The translations under genes were made by a program, and so were the position numbers. 64,000 nucleotides of DNA, from contig CAWJAJ010000015.1 in NCBI GenBank assembly GCA_963840805.1, positions 124,001 to 188,000 of the forward strand, read 5' to 3'. This stretch comes from CADEEN01 sp963840805. Its GTDB lineage: Bacteria > Pseudomonadota > Gammaproteobacteria > Burkholderiales > Burkholderiaceae_C. A model generated the notes under the pieces. It ran no database searches and was not told the DNA's origin. It saw only the letters and a program-made list of their open reading frames with translations. Each line of letters starts with the position of its first letter. The first letter of the stretch is position 1. Shown here in pieces: positions 19,508 through 27,774 of the stretch.

Positions 19508-19934
19508 TCACTGCTTCGGGATCGCGGCGCCCGACGCAGCGCCTGCAGTGGCGCTCGCCGGGGCGCGCTGCGGCCGCAGGCGCCGAGGCCGCAGGCGCCG
19601 TCGGGATCTGGCCCAGCGCGGGTACCGATGCAGCCGCGGGCGCGCTGGCCGCGCCGGATCGCTCGAACACGCTACCGCCCGTTTCGGCGGCCGCACCGAG
19701 GTTGCCGAAGTACGCCAACACCAGCGTGCTGGCAAAGAAGACCGCGGCGCATACCGCCGTCGACCGCGACAGGAAATTGGCGCTGCCGGTGGCGCCGAAC
19801 AGGCTGCCCGATGCACCGCTGCCGAACGAGGCACCCATGTCGGCGCCCTTGCCGTGCTGCACCAACACGAGGCCGATCATCGTGAAGGCCGTGATGAGCT
19901 GGATCGCCAGCATGAGGTTCAACCAGATTTGCAT
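19508..19934 (-). CDS. secG: Preprotein translocase subunit SecG (one frameshift)
   Basis: Small membrane subunit of the SecYEG channel. It starts MQIWLNLMLAIQLITAFTMI at 19934; two hydrophobic helices flank the conserved LVLVQHGKGADMGASFGSGA and GSANFLSRST segments. A long Ala/Pro-rich cytoplasmic tail follows. One extra base near 19564 diverts the last codons to a stop at 19494; removing it gives the tail ending ATAGAASGAAIPKQ and a TGA at 19508, 141 residues in all, which I take as the true end. It is directly downstream of tpiA, the usual arrangement. Confidence 0.92.
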
Positions 19935-19962
19935 GATGGATGTCGTTGAAGAGATTTCGTCG

Positions 19963-20709
19963 TCATTGCGCCGCGCGGCAGATGGCGACGAAGTCGGCCG
20001 CCTTCAACGAAGCACCGCCGATCAGTCCGCCGTCGATGTCGCCCTGCGCAAACAAGGTGACGGCGTTGTCGGGCTTGACGCTGCCGCCGTAGAGGATCTT
20101 CATGTCGCCGGCTCGCGGCGTCGCGGCACGCAGTTGCGCGCGCAGCAGCGCATGCACCGCCTGCGCCTGCTCGGGCGTCGCCGTGCGGCCAGTCCCGATC
20201 GCCCACACCGGCTCGTAGGCCACCACCATCTCCCCGGCGCAATGGGCCAGCGTATGGATAGCCGCGGAGAGTTGGCGTTTGACGACGGCCTCGGTCTCGC
20301 CGGCCTCGCGCTGCGTCAGCGTTTCGCCGACACAGACGATCGGCGTCACGCCGCGCGCCAGCGCCGCCTTGGCCTTGTCGGCCACCAACTGGTCGCTCTC
20401 GGCGTGATAGGCGCGGCGCTCGGAGTGGCCGACGATGACGTAGCGGCAGCCGAATTCGGCCAGCATCGTCGCCGAGACCTCGCCGGTGTACGCGCCCTGC
20501 TCGTGCGCCGAGCAATCCTGCGCACCCCAGCGGATGTCGCTCGCGGCCAGGGCGACCGCGCTCTCCGACAGGTACGGAAACGGCACGCACACCGCCACGT
20601 CGGCGATGTACGGCCGCGCCGCGACGATGCCCGCGAGCAACTCGGCGTTCGCCGAGTGGCTGCCATGCATCTTCCAGTTGCCGACGACGAGCTTCTTGCG
20701 CATGTTCAT
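19963..20709 (-). CDS. tpiA: Triosephosphate isomerase
   Basis: Glycolytic enzyme interconverting dihydroxyacetone phosphate and glyceraldehyde 3-phosphate. The catalytic lysine is in VVGNWKMHGS, the histidine in YVIVGHSERR and the glutamate in VVAYEPVWAIGTG; the phosphate loop ILYGGSVKPDNA is present. I start at ATG 20709 (MNMRKKLVVGNWK), which overlaps the upstream quinone oxidoreductase stop; the internal Met at 20703 is an alternative. About 248 residues, one frame. Co-transcribed with the upstream gene and secG. Confidence 0.95.
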   Translation of the reverse strand: MNMRKKLVVGNWKMHGSHSANAELLAGIVAARPYIADVAVCVPFPYLSESAVALAASDIRWGAQDCSAHEQGAYTGEVSATMLAEFGCRYVIVGHSERRAYHAESDQLVADKAKAALARGVTPIVCVGETLTQREAGETEAVVKRQLSAAIHTLAHCAGEMVVAYEPVWAIGTGRTATPEQAQAVHALLRAQLRAATPRAGDMKILYGGSVKPDNAVTLFAQGDIDGGLIGGASLKAADFVAICRAAQ

Positions 20710-21695
20710 CACCATTGCAGAACGATCTTGCCCACGTGCGTGCTCGATTCCATCAGCGCGTGGGCGGCAGCGGCCTGGGCCGCCGGAAACACCTTGTGGA
20801 TCACCGGCTTGATGTGGCCGGCCTCGATCAGCGGCCAGACGCGCTCGCGCAACGCGCGTGCCAGCACGCCCTTGTAGGCCACGCTGCGCGGGCGCAGCGT
20901 CGAGCCGACGATGGCCAGGCGCTTGCGCAGCACTGCGCCTGCATCGAGCGTGCTCTTGGTGCCGCCCTGCACCGCGATGATCGCCAAGCGACCGTCGGTC
21001 GCCAGGCACTCGACCTCGCGTGCCAGGTAATCGCCGGCCACCATGTCGAGCACGACGTCGACGCCCCGCTTGTCGGTCAGGCGCCCGACTTCGGCCACGA
21101 AGTCCTGCGTGCGGTAATTGACGGCGTGGTCAGCGCCCAGCGCAACGCAAGCCGCGCACTTGTCGTCGCTGCCTGCGGTGACGATGACCTTGGCGCCGAG
21201 CGCCTTGGCCAACTGGATCGCGGTGACGCCGATGCCGCTCGAGCCGCCCTGCACCAGCAGCCACTCACCGGCTTGCAGGCCGGCAATGTGGAACACGTTC
21301 TGCCAGACGGTGAAGAAGGTTTCGGGCAGGCTCGCGGCTTCGACGTCGCTCAGGCCCCGCGGTGAGGGCAGGGTTTGCGCGATCGGCGCTGCGCACAACT
21401 CGGCGTAGCCGCCACCCGCCACCAGCGCGCAGACGCGGTCGCCGAGCGCAAGCCCCGCTGCCGCCAGTTCGCCGGCATCGCCGCCGGCCACCGTGCCCGC
21501 GACCTCGAGCCCCGGCAGATCGGACGCGCCGGGCGGCATCGGGTAAAGACCCTTGCGTTGCAGCACGTCGGGCCGGTTGATACCCGACGCGGCGACGCGG
21601 ATCAGCACCTCGCCCGGTGCGGGAACCGGGTCGGGTCGGGTCGTCTCGCGCAGCACCTCGGGGGCACCGAACTGCGCGATCTCGATCGCACGCAT
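20709..21695 (-). CDS. NAD(P)H quinone oxidoreductase, zinc-free MDR family (PIG3-like)
   Basis: A medium-chain dehydrogenase/reductase without zinc ligands, like quinone oxidoreductase Qor and human PIG3. It starts MRAIEIAQFGAPEVLRETTR at 21695. The N-terminal GroES-like domain holds SGINRPDVLQRKGLYPMPPG; the NAD(P) fold shows the VQGGSSGIGVTAIQLAKALG phosphate loop. Length is 328 residues, matching the family. It lies 25 bases after pnp on the same strand and overlaps tpiA. The quinone or aldehyde substrate cannot be assigned. Confidence 0.88.
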   Translation of the reverse strand: MRAIEIAQFGAPEVLRETTRPDPVPAPGEVLIRVAASGINRPDVLQRKGLYPMPPGASDLPGLEVAGTVAGGDAGELAAAGLALGDRVCALVAGGGYAELCAAPIAQTLPSPRGLSDVEAASLPETFFTVWQNVFHIAGLQAGEWLLVQGGSSGIGVTAIQLAKALGAKVIVTAGSDDKCAACVALGADHAVNYRTQDFVAEVGRLTDKRGVDVVLDMVAGDYLAREVECLATDGRLAIIAVQGGTKSTLDAGAVLRKRLAIVGSTLRPRSVAYKGVLARALRERVWPLIEAGHIKPVIHKVFPAAQAAAAHALMESSTHVGKIVLQW

Positions 21696-21720
21696 CGCGG
21701 TCGTGTCCGGTGCGGCTGAC

Positions 21721-23994
21721 CTACTCGGGCTGGCGATCGCCACCTTCGGGCGCCGCCGCTTCGGCCGCCGGCGCGTCGGTGCGGGGCTCGCGGTGCTCAC
21801 GCGGCTCGCGGTCGCGGCGCGGGCCGCGGTCGTCGCGGCGCGGGCGGTCGCCGCGGTCCCCGTACTCGCGGCGCGGACGCTCTTCCTCGACATAGCCTTC
21901 GGGCTTGTCGAGCAGCGCCTTCAGCGACAACTTGATGCGGCCCTTCTCGTCGGTCTCGAGCACCTTGACCTTGACGATCTGGCCTTCCTTGAGGAAGTCT
22001 TCGACCTTCTCGACGCGCTGGTGCGCGATCTGGCTGATGTGCAGCAGGCCGTCCTTGCCCGGCAGGATGTTCACCAGCGCACCGAAGTCGAGGATCTTGG
22101 TGATCGGGCCTTCGTAGACCTTGCCCACCTCCGCCTCGGCGGTGATCTCGGTGATCCGCTGCTTGGCGAATTCGGCCTTGGCTGCCTCCGTCGATGCGAT
22201 CGTGATGGTGCCGTCTTCACCGATGTCGATGACGCAGCCGGTCTCCTCGGTCAGCGCGCGGATCACGGCGCCGCCTTTGCCGATCACGTCGCGGATCTTC
22301 TCCGGGTTGATCTTCATCGTGTACAGGCGCGGCGCAAATTGCGAGACCTCGGTCTTCGCACCGCCGACGGCGTCCTGCATCCTGCCGAGGATGTGCAGCC
22401 GTGCTTCCTTGGCCTGCGCCAGCGCCACCTGCATGATCTCCTTGGTGATGCCCTGGATCTTGATGTCCATCTGCAGCGCCGTGACGCCGGTGGTCGTGCC
22501 GGCGACCTTGAAGTCCATGTCGCCGAGGTGATCTTCGTCGCCCAGGATGTCGGTCAGTACCGCAAAGCGGTTGCCGTCCTTGATCAGGCCCATCGCGATG
22601 CCCGCCACATGGGCCTTCATCGGCACGCCGGCATCCATCAGCGCCAGGCAGCCGCCACACACCGAAGCCATCGACGACGAGCCATTGCTCTCGGTGATTT
22701 CCGAGACCACACGGATCGAGTACGGGAAGTCTTCCTTCGTCGGCAGCGCCGCGATCAGCGCGCGCTTGGCGAGGCGACCGTGGCCGATCTCGCGGCGCTT
22801 GGGCGAACCGACGCGGCCGGTCTCGCCGGTAGCAAACGGCGGCATGTTGTAGTGCAGCATGAAGCGGTCTTCGAACTCGCCGGCCAGCGCGTCGATGCGC
22901 TGCGCGTCGCGGTCGGTCCCGAGCGTGGCCACCACCACTGCCTGCGTCTCGCCGCGCGTGAACAGCGCCGAGCCGTGGGTTCGCGGCAGCACACCGGTGC
23001 GAATCTCGATCGGGCGCACGGTGCGGGTGTCGCGGCCGTCGATGCGCGGCTCGCCGGCCAGGATCTGGCTGCGCACGATGCGCGATTCGATCTCGAACAA
23101 CAGGCCTTCGACCTCGACCTTGTCGAACTCGACGCCGTCGCCCTTCAGCGCCGCCATGACGTTGGCGCTGGCCTCGCGGCAGGCCTGCGTGCGGGCCTGC
23201 TTGCTGCGGATCTGATAGGCCGCGCGCAGCGCCGGCTCGGCCAGCGCAGCCACGGTGGCGATAAACGCCTCGTTCTTGGCCGGCGGCGTCCACGGCCACT
23301 CCGGCTTGCCCGCTTCGCGCACCAGCTCGTTGATCGCGGCGATCGCGATATTGCCCTGATCGTGCCCGAAGACCACGCCGCCGAGCATCACCTCTTCGCT
23401 CAGTTGGTCGGCTTCGGATTCGACCATCAGCACGGCCGCCTCGGTGCCGGCGACTACCAGCTCAAGCTTGCTGTCGGCGAGCTGCGTCTTGCCCGGGTTC
23501 AGCACGTACTGGCCGTCGATATAGCCGACGCGCGCCGCGCCGATGGGGCCGTTGAACGGAATGCCGGACAGCGCCAGCGCAGCGCTGGTGCCGATCATCG
23601 CCGGGATGTCGGCCTGCACCTCGGGGTTCAGGCTCAGCACGTGCACGACGACCTGGACTTCATTGAAGAAGCCCTCGGGGAACAGTGGGCGGATCGGGCG
23701 GTCGATCAGGCGCGAGGTCAGCGTCTCGAGTTCGCTCGGGCGGCCTTCACGCTTGAAGAAGCTGCCAGGGATCTTGCCGGCGGCGTAGGTCTTCTCGATG
23801 TAGTCCACCGTCAGCGGGAAGAAATCCTGCCCGGCCTTGGCTTCGGTCTTGGCCACGACGGTGGCCAGCACCACGGTGTCATCCATCGTCACGACGACGG
23901 CACCGTTCGACTGGCGCGCGATCTCGCCGGTTTCCAGCGTCACGGTGTGCCGGCCCCACTGGAAGGTCTTGGTGACCTTGTTGAACATGCTCAT
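21721..23994 (-). CDS. pnp: Polyribonucleotide nucleotidyltransferase (PNPase)
   Basis: 3'-5' exoribonuclease of the RNA degradosome, using phosphate to shorten RNA. Two RNase PH-like domains are separated by a helical linker; the catalytic region IMDMDFKVAGTTTGVTALQM-type sequence is present (DMDFKVAGTTTG), followed by a KH domain (GKGGAVIRALTEETGC) and an S1 domain (VGKVYEGPITKILDFGALVN). It starts MSMFNKVTKTFQWGRHTVTL at 23994 with an AGGAG site five bases upstream. Length 757 residues. After the S1 domain comes an unusually charged Arg/Asp/Glu tail (RPRRDDRGPRRDREPREH). Confidence 0.97.
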   Translation of the reverse strand: MSMFNKVTKTFQWGRHTVTLETGEIARQSNGAVVVTMDDTVVLATVVAKTEAKAGQDFFPLTVDYIEKTYAAGKIPGSFFKREGRPSELETLTSRLIDRPIRPLFPEGFFNEVQVVVHVLSLNPEVQADIPAMIGTSAALALSGIPFNGPIGAARVGYIDGQYVLNPGKTQLADSKLELVVAGTEAAVLMVESEADQLSEEVMLGGVVFGHDQGNIAIAAINELVREAGKPEWPWTPPAKNEAFIATVAALAEPALRAAYQIRSKQARTQACREASANVMAALKGDGVEFDKVEVEGLLFEIESRIVRSQILAGEPRIDGRDTRTVRPIEIRTGVLPRTHGSALFTRGETQAVVVATLGTDRDAQRIDALAGEFEDRFMLHYNMPPFATGETGRVGSPKRREIGHGRLAKRALIAALPTKEDFPYSIRVVSEITESNGSSSMASVCGGCLALMDAGVPMKAHVAGIAMGLIKDGNRFAVLTDILGDEDHLGDMDFKVAGTTTGVTALQMDIKIQGITKEIMQVALAQAKEARLHILGRMQDAVGGAKTEVSQFAPRLYTMKINPEKIRDVIGKGGAVIRALTEETGCVIDIGEDGTITIASTEAAKAEFAKQRITEITAEAEVGKVYEGPITKILDFGALVNILPGKDGLLHISQIAHQRVEKVEDFLKEGQIVKVKVLETDEKGRIKLSLKALLDKPEGYVEEERPRREYGDRGDRPRRDDRGPRRDREPREHREPRTDAPAAEAAAPEGGDRQPE

Positions 23995-24063
23995 TTCATC
24001 TCCTGCGTCGGTAAGAGGCGCGAGGCGCCCCGGGAGCGGAATTCAGAGCCGTCGGCGGGATGC

Positions 24064-24103
24064 CATTCCAGAGCGATTGCGGTCTCGCAACGGCATTGGA
24101 ATG
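24064..24103 (-). promoter_or_regulatory. Stem-loop in the pnp leader
   Basis: A nested inverted repeat lies 61 bases or more upstream of the pnp start. Outer arms CATTCCA and TGGAATG pair perfectly; inside them TTGCG and CGCAA close a four-base loop. In E. coli the pnp leader hairpin is cut by RNase III, after which PNPase represses its own mRNA; this structure is in the right place for similar control. Seen: the repeat. Inferred: the function. Confidence 0.5.
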
Positions 24104-24139
24104 ACACAGCAGCGCGTCGGGTTCCGATCTCCAAGAACG

Positions 24140-24174
24140 AAAAGCCTGCGGCCTGGGTCATGCCAGCGCAGGCT
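24140..24174 (-). terminator. Intrinsic terminator between rpsO and pnp
   Basis: Perfect eight-base arms AGCCTGCG and CGCAGGCT enclose a 16-base loop; on the minus strand the second arm is followed by TTTT. It begins 19 bases beyond the rpsO stop. The short T-run suggests partial termination, so that some transcripts read on into pnp, the classic rpsO-pnp arrangement. Confidence 0.75.
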
Positions 24175-24192
24175 CGCCGTCGTGATCTGACC

Positions 24193-24462
24193 TTACTTGC
24201 GCAGACCCAGTTTCTGGATCAGCGCGGTGTAGCGGTCGGCGTCCTTGTCCTTCAGGTAGGACAGCAGGCGCTTGCGCTGGTTGACCATCTTCAGCAGCCC
24301 GCGGCGGCCATGGTGGTCCTTCGCGTGCGTCTTGAAGTGGGGAGTGAGTTCGTTGATGCGCGCGGTCAGCAGCGCAACCTGCACTTCGGGGCTGCCGGTG
24401 TCGTTGGCTGCGCGTGCATTGGCCTTGACGATCTCGGCCGTTTGTTGGGTACCCATTGCCAT
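24193..24462 (-). CDS. rpsO: 30S ribosomal protein S15
   Basis: Binds the 16S rRNA central domain early in 30S assembly. The protein MAMGTQQTAEIVKANARAAN is followed by the signature DTGSPEVQVALLTARINEL and HAKDHHGRRGLLKMVNQRKR. I start at ATG 24462 (89 residues, the same as E. coli S15), with a GAGG site upstream; the second Met at 24456 is possible. The frame is open further upstream, but that sequence is the structured leader. It is transcribed ahead of pnp. Confidence 0.96.
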   Translation of the reverse strand: MAMGTQQTAEIVKANARAANDTGSPEVQVALLTARINELTPHFKTHAKDHHGRRGLLKMVNQRKRLLSYLKDKDADRYTALIQKLGLRK

Positions 24463-24483
24463 GATGGCGATTTCCTCAGACAG

Positions 24484-24538
24484 GGAAACCGCTGGCAGGG
24501 TGTGCCGCTGACTCGCGACACTGACCCAGGCGGTTTCC
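24484..24538 (-). promoter_or_regulatory. Long stem-loop in the rpsO 5' leader
   Basis: Upstream of rpsO the bases GGAAACCGC (24484-24492) and GCGGTTTCC (24530-24538) are perfect inverted repeats, and on the RNA strand CTGG/CCAG extends the stem past a one-base bulge to about 12 base pairs. A smaller GTGT/ACAC pairing sits inside. S15 represses its own mRNA through structured leaders in several bacteria, with unrelated structures in different lineages, so this is a good candidate operator RNA. The function is inferred. Confidence 0.5.
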
Positions 24539-24617
24539 GATTCCACTTGCGGTCACGGGTGAAACCGACCCATGCCGTGCTTGTCTCCGCACCAGTCTTC
24601 CAGCGCGGAGCCGGGAA

Positions 24618-25768
24618 TTATAGGTCAAGCGCGGCGGTCAACCGGCCCAGCCCTTGCTGCAGCCGCGCAGGGTCCTTCGCGGCAAAGCACCAGCGGAGCC
24701 AGCCCTCGGCCTCGGCGCCAAAGGCGACGCCCGGCGCCAGACCAAGTCCGTGGGCGGCGACCAAGTGCTTGGCATAGGCCAGCGAGTCGGGCTGGCCCTC
24801 GACGCGAAAGAAGGCGTACATGCCGCCCAGTGGCAGCGCGACGCGCACGCGCGGCATCGCCTGCAGCCTGCCGACCAGCAGGTCGCGGCCGGCGCGCAGC
24901 CGCTCGACCAGGCCCGGCACGAATTCGTCGGCGATCGCCAGCGCCGCCAGCGCGCCTCGCTGCACGAACACCGGTGCGCACGAACTGTTGAACTCGATCA
25001 GCTTGCCGATCGCCTCGAGATGCCCCGGCGGCAGCACCAGCCAGCCCAGGCGCCAGCCCGTCATCAGGAAGGTCTTCGAGAAGCTCTGTGCAATGACCAG
25101 CCGATCGTCGGATTCGGCGATGTCGAGGAAGCTCGGCGCCGCCCGTCCCGGCCCGAACCACACCCGCTCGTAGACCTCGTCGGCGACGATCCAGGTGCCG
25201 GTCTTGCGGCAGTGGTCGAGGATCGACACCTGTTCGGCGCGGGTCAAGGTCCAGCCGGTCGGGTTGTTCGGCGCATTGACCAGCAACACGCGCGTGGCGG
25301 GTGTCACGGCGTCGAGGAGGCGTTGCAGGTCGAGGGCCCAGGCACCGTCGGCACGCGGCGCCAGCGACACGCGTTTGACCTGTGCACCGAGGATCGCCGG
25401 CTGCGCGGTCAGGTTGGGCCAGACCGGCACCACCGCGACGACCTCTTCGCCGGGCCCGGCCAGCATCTGCATCGCCAGCATCAGTGCCGTCACGCCCGAG
25501 GATGTCACGGCCACGCGCTCGGCGTCATCGGTCGATGCAGGGCGCTGGCATAGTCGGCAATGCCTTCGCGCAACTCGGGCAGGCCGAGGTTGTGCGCGTA
25601 GAACGTCTCGCCCCGTGCCAGCGAGGCCGCCGCGGCCTCTCGCACCAAGGCCGGCGTGACTTCGTCGCTCTCGCCAAACCAGAATGCAAGCACATCGCTG
25701 CGGCCCAGCCCGGCGTTGGCAACCTCTCGGATGCGTGAAGCCGGCAGTTCTTCGATCTCGCGGCGCAT
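24618..25768 (-). CDS. Pyridoxal-phosphate aminotransferase, class I/II (one frameshift)
   Basis: A fold-type I aminotransferase resembling aspartate/alanine-type enzymes. It starts MRREIEELPASRIREVANAG at 25768 with a GGGGAG site upstream. Recognisable are FWFGESDEVTP and GETFYAHNLGLPELREGI at the N-terminus, VNAPNNPTGWTLTRAE, the aspartate in IVADEVYERVWF, and the PLP lysine in IAQSFSKTFLMTGWRLGW. One base appears lost near 25525 (between ALHRP and AERVAVTSSG); restoring it gives 383 residues. The amino acid substrate is not predictable from this. It is not obviously co-transcribed with tsaD, which ends 70 bases upstream of its start. Confidence 0.85.
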
Positions 25769-25838
25769 GCGTCGTCTCCCCCGTGTGTTCAGTCGGTCCC
25801 TGGCATCGTGCAACGGTGCGGCATGTCCGCCGCAAACC

Positions 25839-26873
25839 TTAGTCGATCGCGTCGAGTGCCCAACGCGGCCTCACCTCGAAGGTGAGGTCGCGCTGTGGAG
25901 CGGCACAGCCGGCTTGCACGCGCATTGCAGCGGCGAGCGCAATCATCGCGCCGTTGTCGCTGCATAGATGCAATTCGGGATAGTGCACGCGCACGCCTGC
26001 GCGAGCGCAGGCTTCGCCGAGTTGTGATCGCAATGCGAGGTTGGCGCCGACACCCCCGGCGACCACCAGCCTTGCCAGGCGGGTGTCGCGCAGCGCCCGC
26101 ATCGACTTCTTCACCAGCACCTCGACGATCGCCGCCTGCGTCGACGCGGCCAGGTCGGCGCGCTGTTGCGTGGTGGGTGCGGCACCGAGCCTGCGCACCT
26201 GCGTCAGCACGGCGGTCTTGAGGCCGGCGAACGAGAAGTCGAGGTCGCCGCTGTGCAGCAGCGGACGAGGCAGCGCAAACGCGCTCGCGTCGCCGTCCTT
26301 CGCCAGACGTGCCAATGCGGGACCGCCGGGATAGCCGAGCCCGAGCAGCTTGGCGCTCTTGTCGAAGGCCTCGCCGGCGGCATCGTCGATGGTTTCACCG
26401 AGCAGCTCGTACTTGCCGACGGCCTGTGCGCGCATCAGCTGCGTGTGGCCGCCGGAGACCAGCAGCGCGACAAAAGGGAACTGCGGCGGATCGGCCGACA
26501 GGAACGGCGACAACAAGTGGCCCTCGAGGTGGTGCACGCCCAGCACGGGCCGGCCGAGTGCCGCGGCCAGCGCACAACCGATACCGGCGCCGATCAACAG
26601 CGCACCGGCGAGCCCCGGGCCGCGGGTGTAGGCCAACAGGTCGACCTCGTCGAGGCGACAGCCGGCCTCGGCCAGCACCTGCCGCGCCAGCGGCAGCACG
26701 CGGCGGATGTGGTCGCGCGAAGCCAGCTCGGGCACCACACCCCCATAGGCCTGGTGCATGTCGACCTGGCTATGGAGCGCGTGCGCCCTCAGCCGGGGCG
26801 CACCCTGCCCGTGCCATTGCACGAGCGCGACGCCACTTTCGTCGCACGACGACTCGATCCCCAGTACCTGCAT
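25839..26873 (-). CDS. tsaD: tRNA threonylcarbamoyladenosine transferase TsaD
   Basis: Transfers the threonylcarbamoyl group to A37 of tRNAs reading ANN codons, working with TsaB, TsaE and TsaC. It starts MQVLGIESSCDESGVALVQW at 26873; an upstream in-frame extension is not conserved. The iron-binding His115 and His119 lie in HHLEGHLLS, and GYPGGPALARLAK and VAGGVGANLALRSQL are typical of the ASKHA fold. Length 344 residues, intact. The usual neighbour rpsU is not adjacent here; it lies at 48.2 kb. Confidence 0.95.
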   Translation of the reverse strand: MQVLGIESSCDESGVALVQWHGQGAPRLRAHALHSQVDMHQAYGGVVPELASRDHIRRVLPLARQVLAEAGCRLDEVDLLAYTRGPGLAGALLIGAGIGCALAAALGRPVLGVHHLEGHLLSPFLSADPPQFPFVALLVSGGHTQLMRAQAVGKYELLGETIDDAAGEAFDKSAKLLGLGYPGGPALARLAKDGDASAFALPRPLLHSGDLDFSFAGLKTAVLTQVRRLGAAPTTQQRADLAASTQAAIVEVLVKKSMRALRDTRLARLVVAGGVGANLALRSQLGEACARAGVRVHYPELHLCSDNGAMIALAAAMRVQAGCAAPQRDLTFEVRPRWALDAID

Positions 26874-27072
26874 CGAGGCAGTGTAGCCAGCGGCCATCGC
26901 TGGCCAGGGACCGTGACAAGCCGCACACCATTTGCAATACGAAACAACAAATAGCCAGAAGAAACCCTGCATTGCCGCTTATTCACTTGGCTCGGCATCG
27001 CGTGCCGGATTACCCTCGGGGCCATTGAACTGGAAACGGGCCTGTCGCTGTCGTGGCCCGGCCCTTGGCACC

Positions 27073-27360
27073 ATGAAGGAATTCAAGCTGGCCGCGTGGC
27101 CCGATCTACCGGCTCCCTACCACCGTACGGTCTATCGCCGGATGCTCAGCGACATGTCGCACCGCTACATGTCGGTTCAGCAACTGATGCTGTCCAGCGG
27201 CGCCAGCAGGCTCGACGTGCGCCTGTTCCTCGACATGCTCGGGGAGCGCGGGCTGCTGCGCGACCGCGAGGGTGAACCGGACTCGATCTTCGATACGTTG
27301 CGCCCGATCGGCGACTGGCTCCGGCGCACGATCACCGGCGCGGAAGTGCCCAAGAACTGA
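27073..27360 (+). CDS. Small conserved-looking hypothetical protein
   Basis: A 95-residue protein beginning MKEFKLAAWPDLPAPYHRTV. I do not recognise a named family. It is basic and mostly helical by composition; YRRMLSDMSHRYMSVQQLML followed by SGASRLDVRLFLDMLGERGL has the pattern of a helix-turn-helix or winged-helix core, with Ser/Gly at the turn and hydrophobics in the recognition helix, which would fit a small DNA-binding protein. Codon use matches its neighbours and a good intrinsic terminator follows, supporting it as a real, independently transcribed gene. It stands alone between tsaD and the isc cluster, convergent with fdx. Confidence 0.7.
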   Translation: MKEFKLAAWPDLPAPYHRTVYRRMLSDMSHRYMSVQQLMLSSGASRLDVRLFLDMLGERGLLRDREGEPDSIFDTLRPIGDWLRRTITGAEVPKN

Positions 27361-27384
27361 TTACCCACCGGCCCGCGCCAAGCG

Positions 27385-27405
27385 ACCCGCTACGGCGGGT
27401 TTTTT
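27385..27405 (+). terminator. Intrinsic terminator after the small hypothetical gene
   Basis: Perfect six-base arms ACCCGC and GCGGGT enclose a TACG tetraloop, followed by six T residues. It lies 25 bases after the stop of the 95-residue gene and just before the convergent fdx stop. Confidence 0.9.
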
Positions 27406-27423
27406 CATGGCCGGGCCGTCTGG

Positions 27424-27762
27424 TCAATGGTTCTCCTTGGCGTGGTTGATCGAGTACTTCGGGATCTCGATCGTGACGTCGCGGTTGGACAGGATCGCCT
27501 GGCACGAAAGGCGCGACGTGGGCTCCAGACCCCAGGCGCGGTCGAGCAGGTCCTCCTCGCTCTCGTCCATCTCGCCGAGCGACTCGAAGCCCTCGCGCAC
27601 GATGACGTGGCAGGTCGTGCAGGCGCAGCTCATCTCGCAGGCATGTTCGATCGCGATGCCGTTTTCCAGCAAGGCCTCGCAGACCGACGTGCCTGGCGCG
27701 GCCTCGATCTCGTCACCCTTTGGGCAGTACTCGGCGTGCGGAAGGATCTTGATGACGGGCAT
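27424..27762 (-). CDS. fdx: ISC-type [2Fe-2S] ferredoxin
   Basis: Electron donor for iron-sulfur cluster assembly. The adrenodoxin-type ligand set is present: Cys42, Cys48 and Cys51 in ACEMSCACTTC and Cys87 in SRLSCQAI; the extra Cys46 is also common in bacterial Isc ferredoxins. The segment EGFESLGEMDESEEDLLDRA is characteristic. It starts MPVIKILPHAEYCPKGDEIE, is 112 residues long, and follows hscA by 12 bases as the last gene of the cluster. Confidence 0.95.
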   Translation of the reverse strand: MPVIKILPHAEYCPKGDEIEAAPGTSVCEALLENGIAIEHACEMSCACTTCHVIVREGFESLGEMDESEEDLLDRAWGLEPTSRLSCQAILSNRDVTIEIPKYSINHAKENH

Positions 27763-27774
27763 GGCGTGGGCCGG

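Noticed and set aside
21553..24777. 1074-codon open frame opposite pnp and rpsO
   Set aside because: It is an antisense shadow; it spans several real genes and their terminators, with no ribosome binding site or conserved motif.
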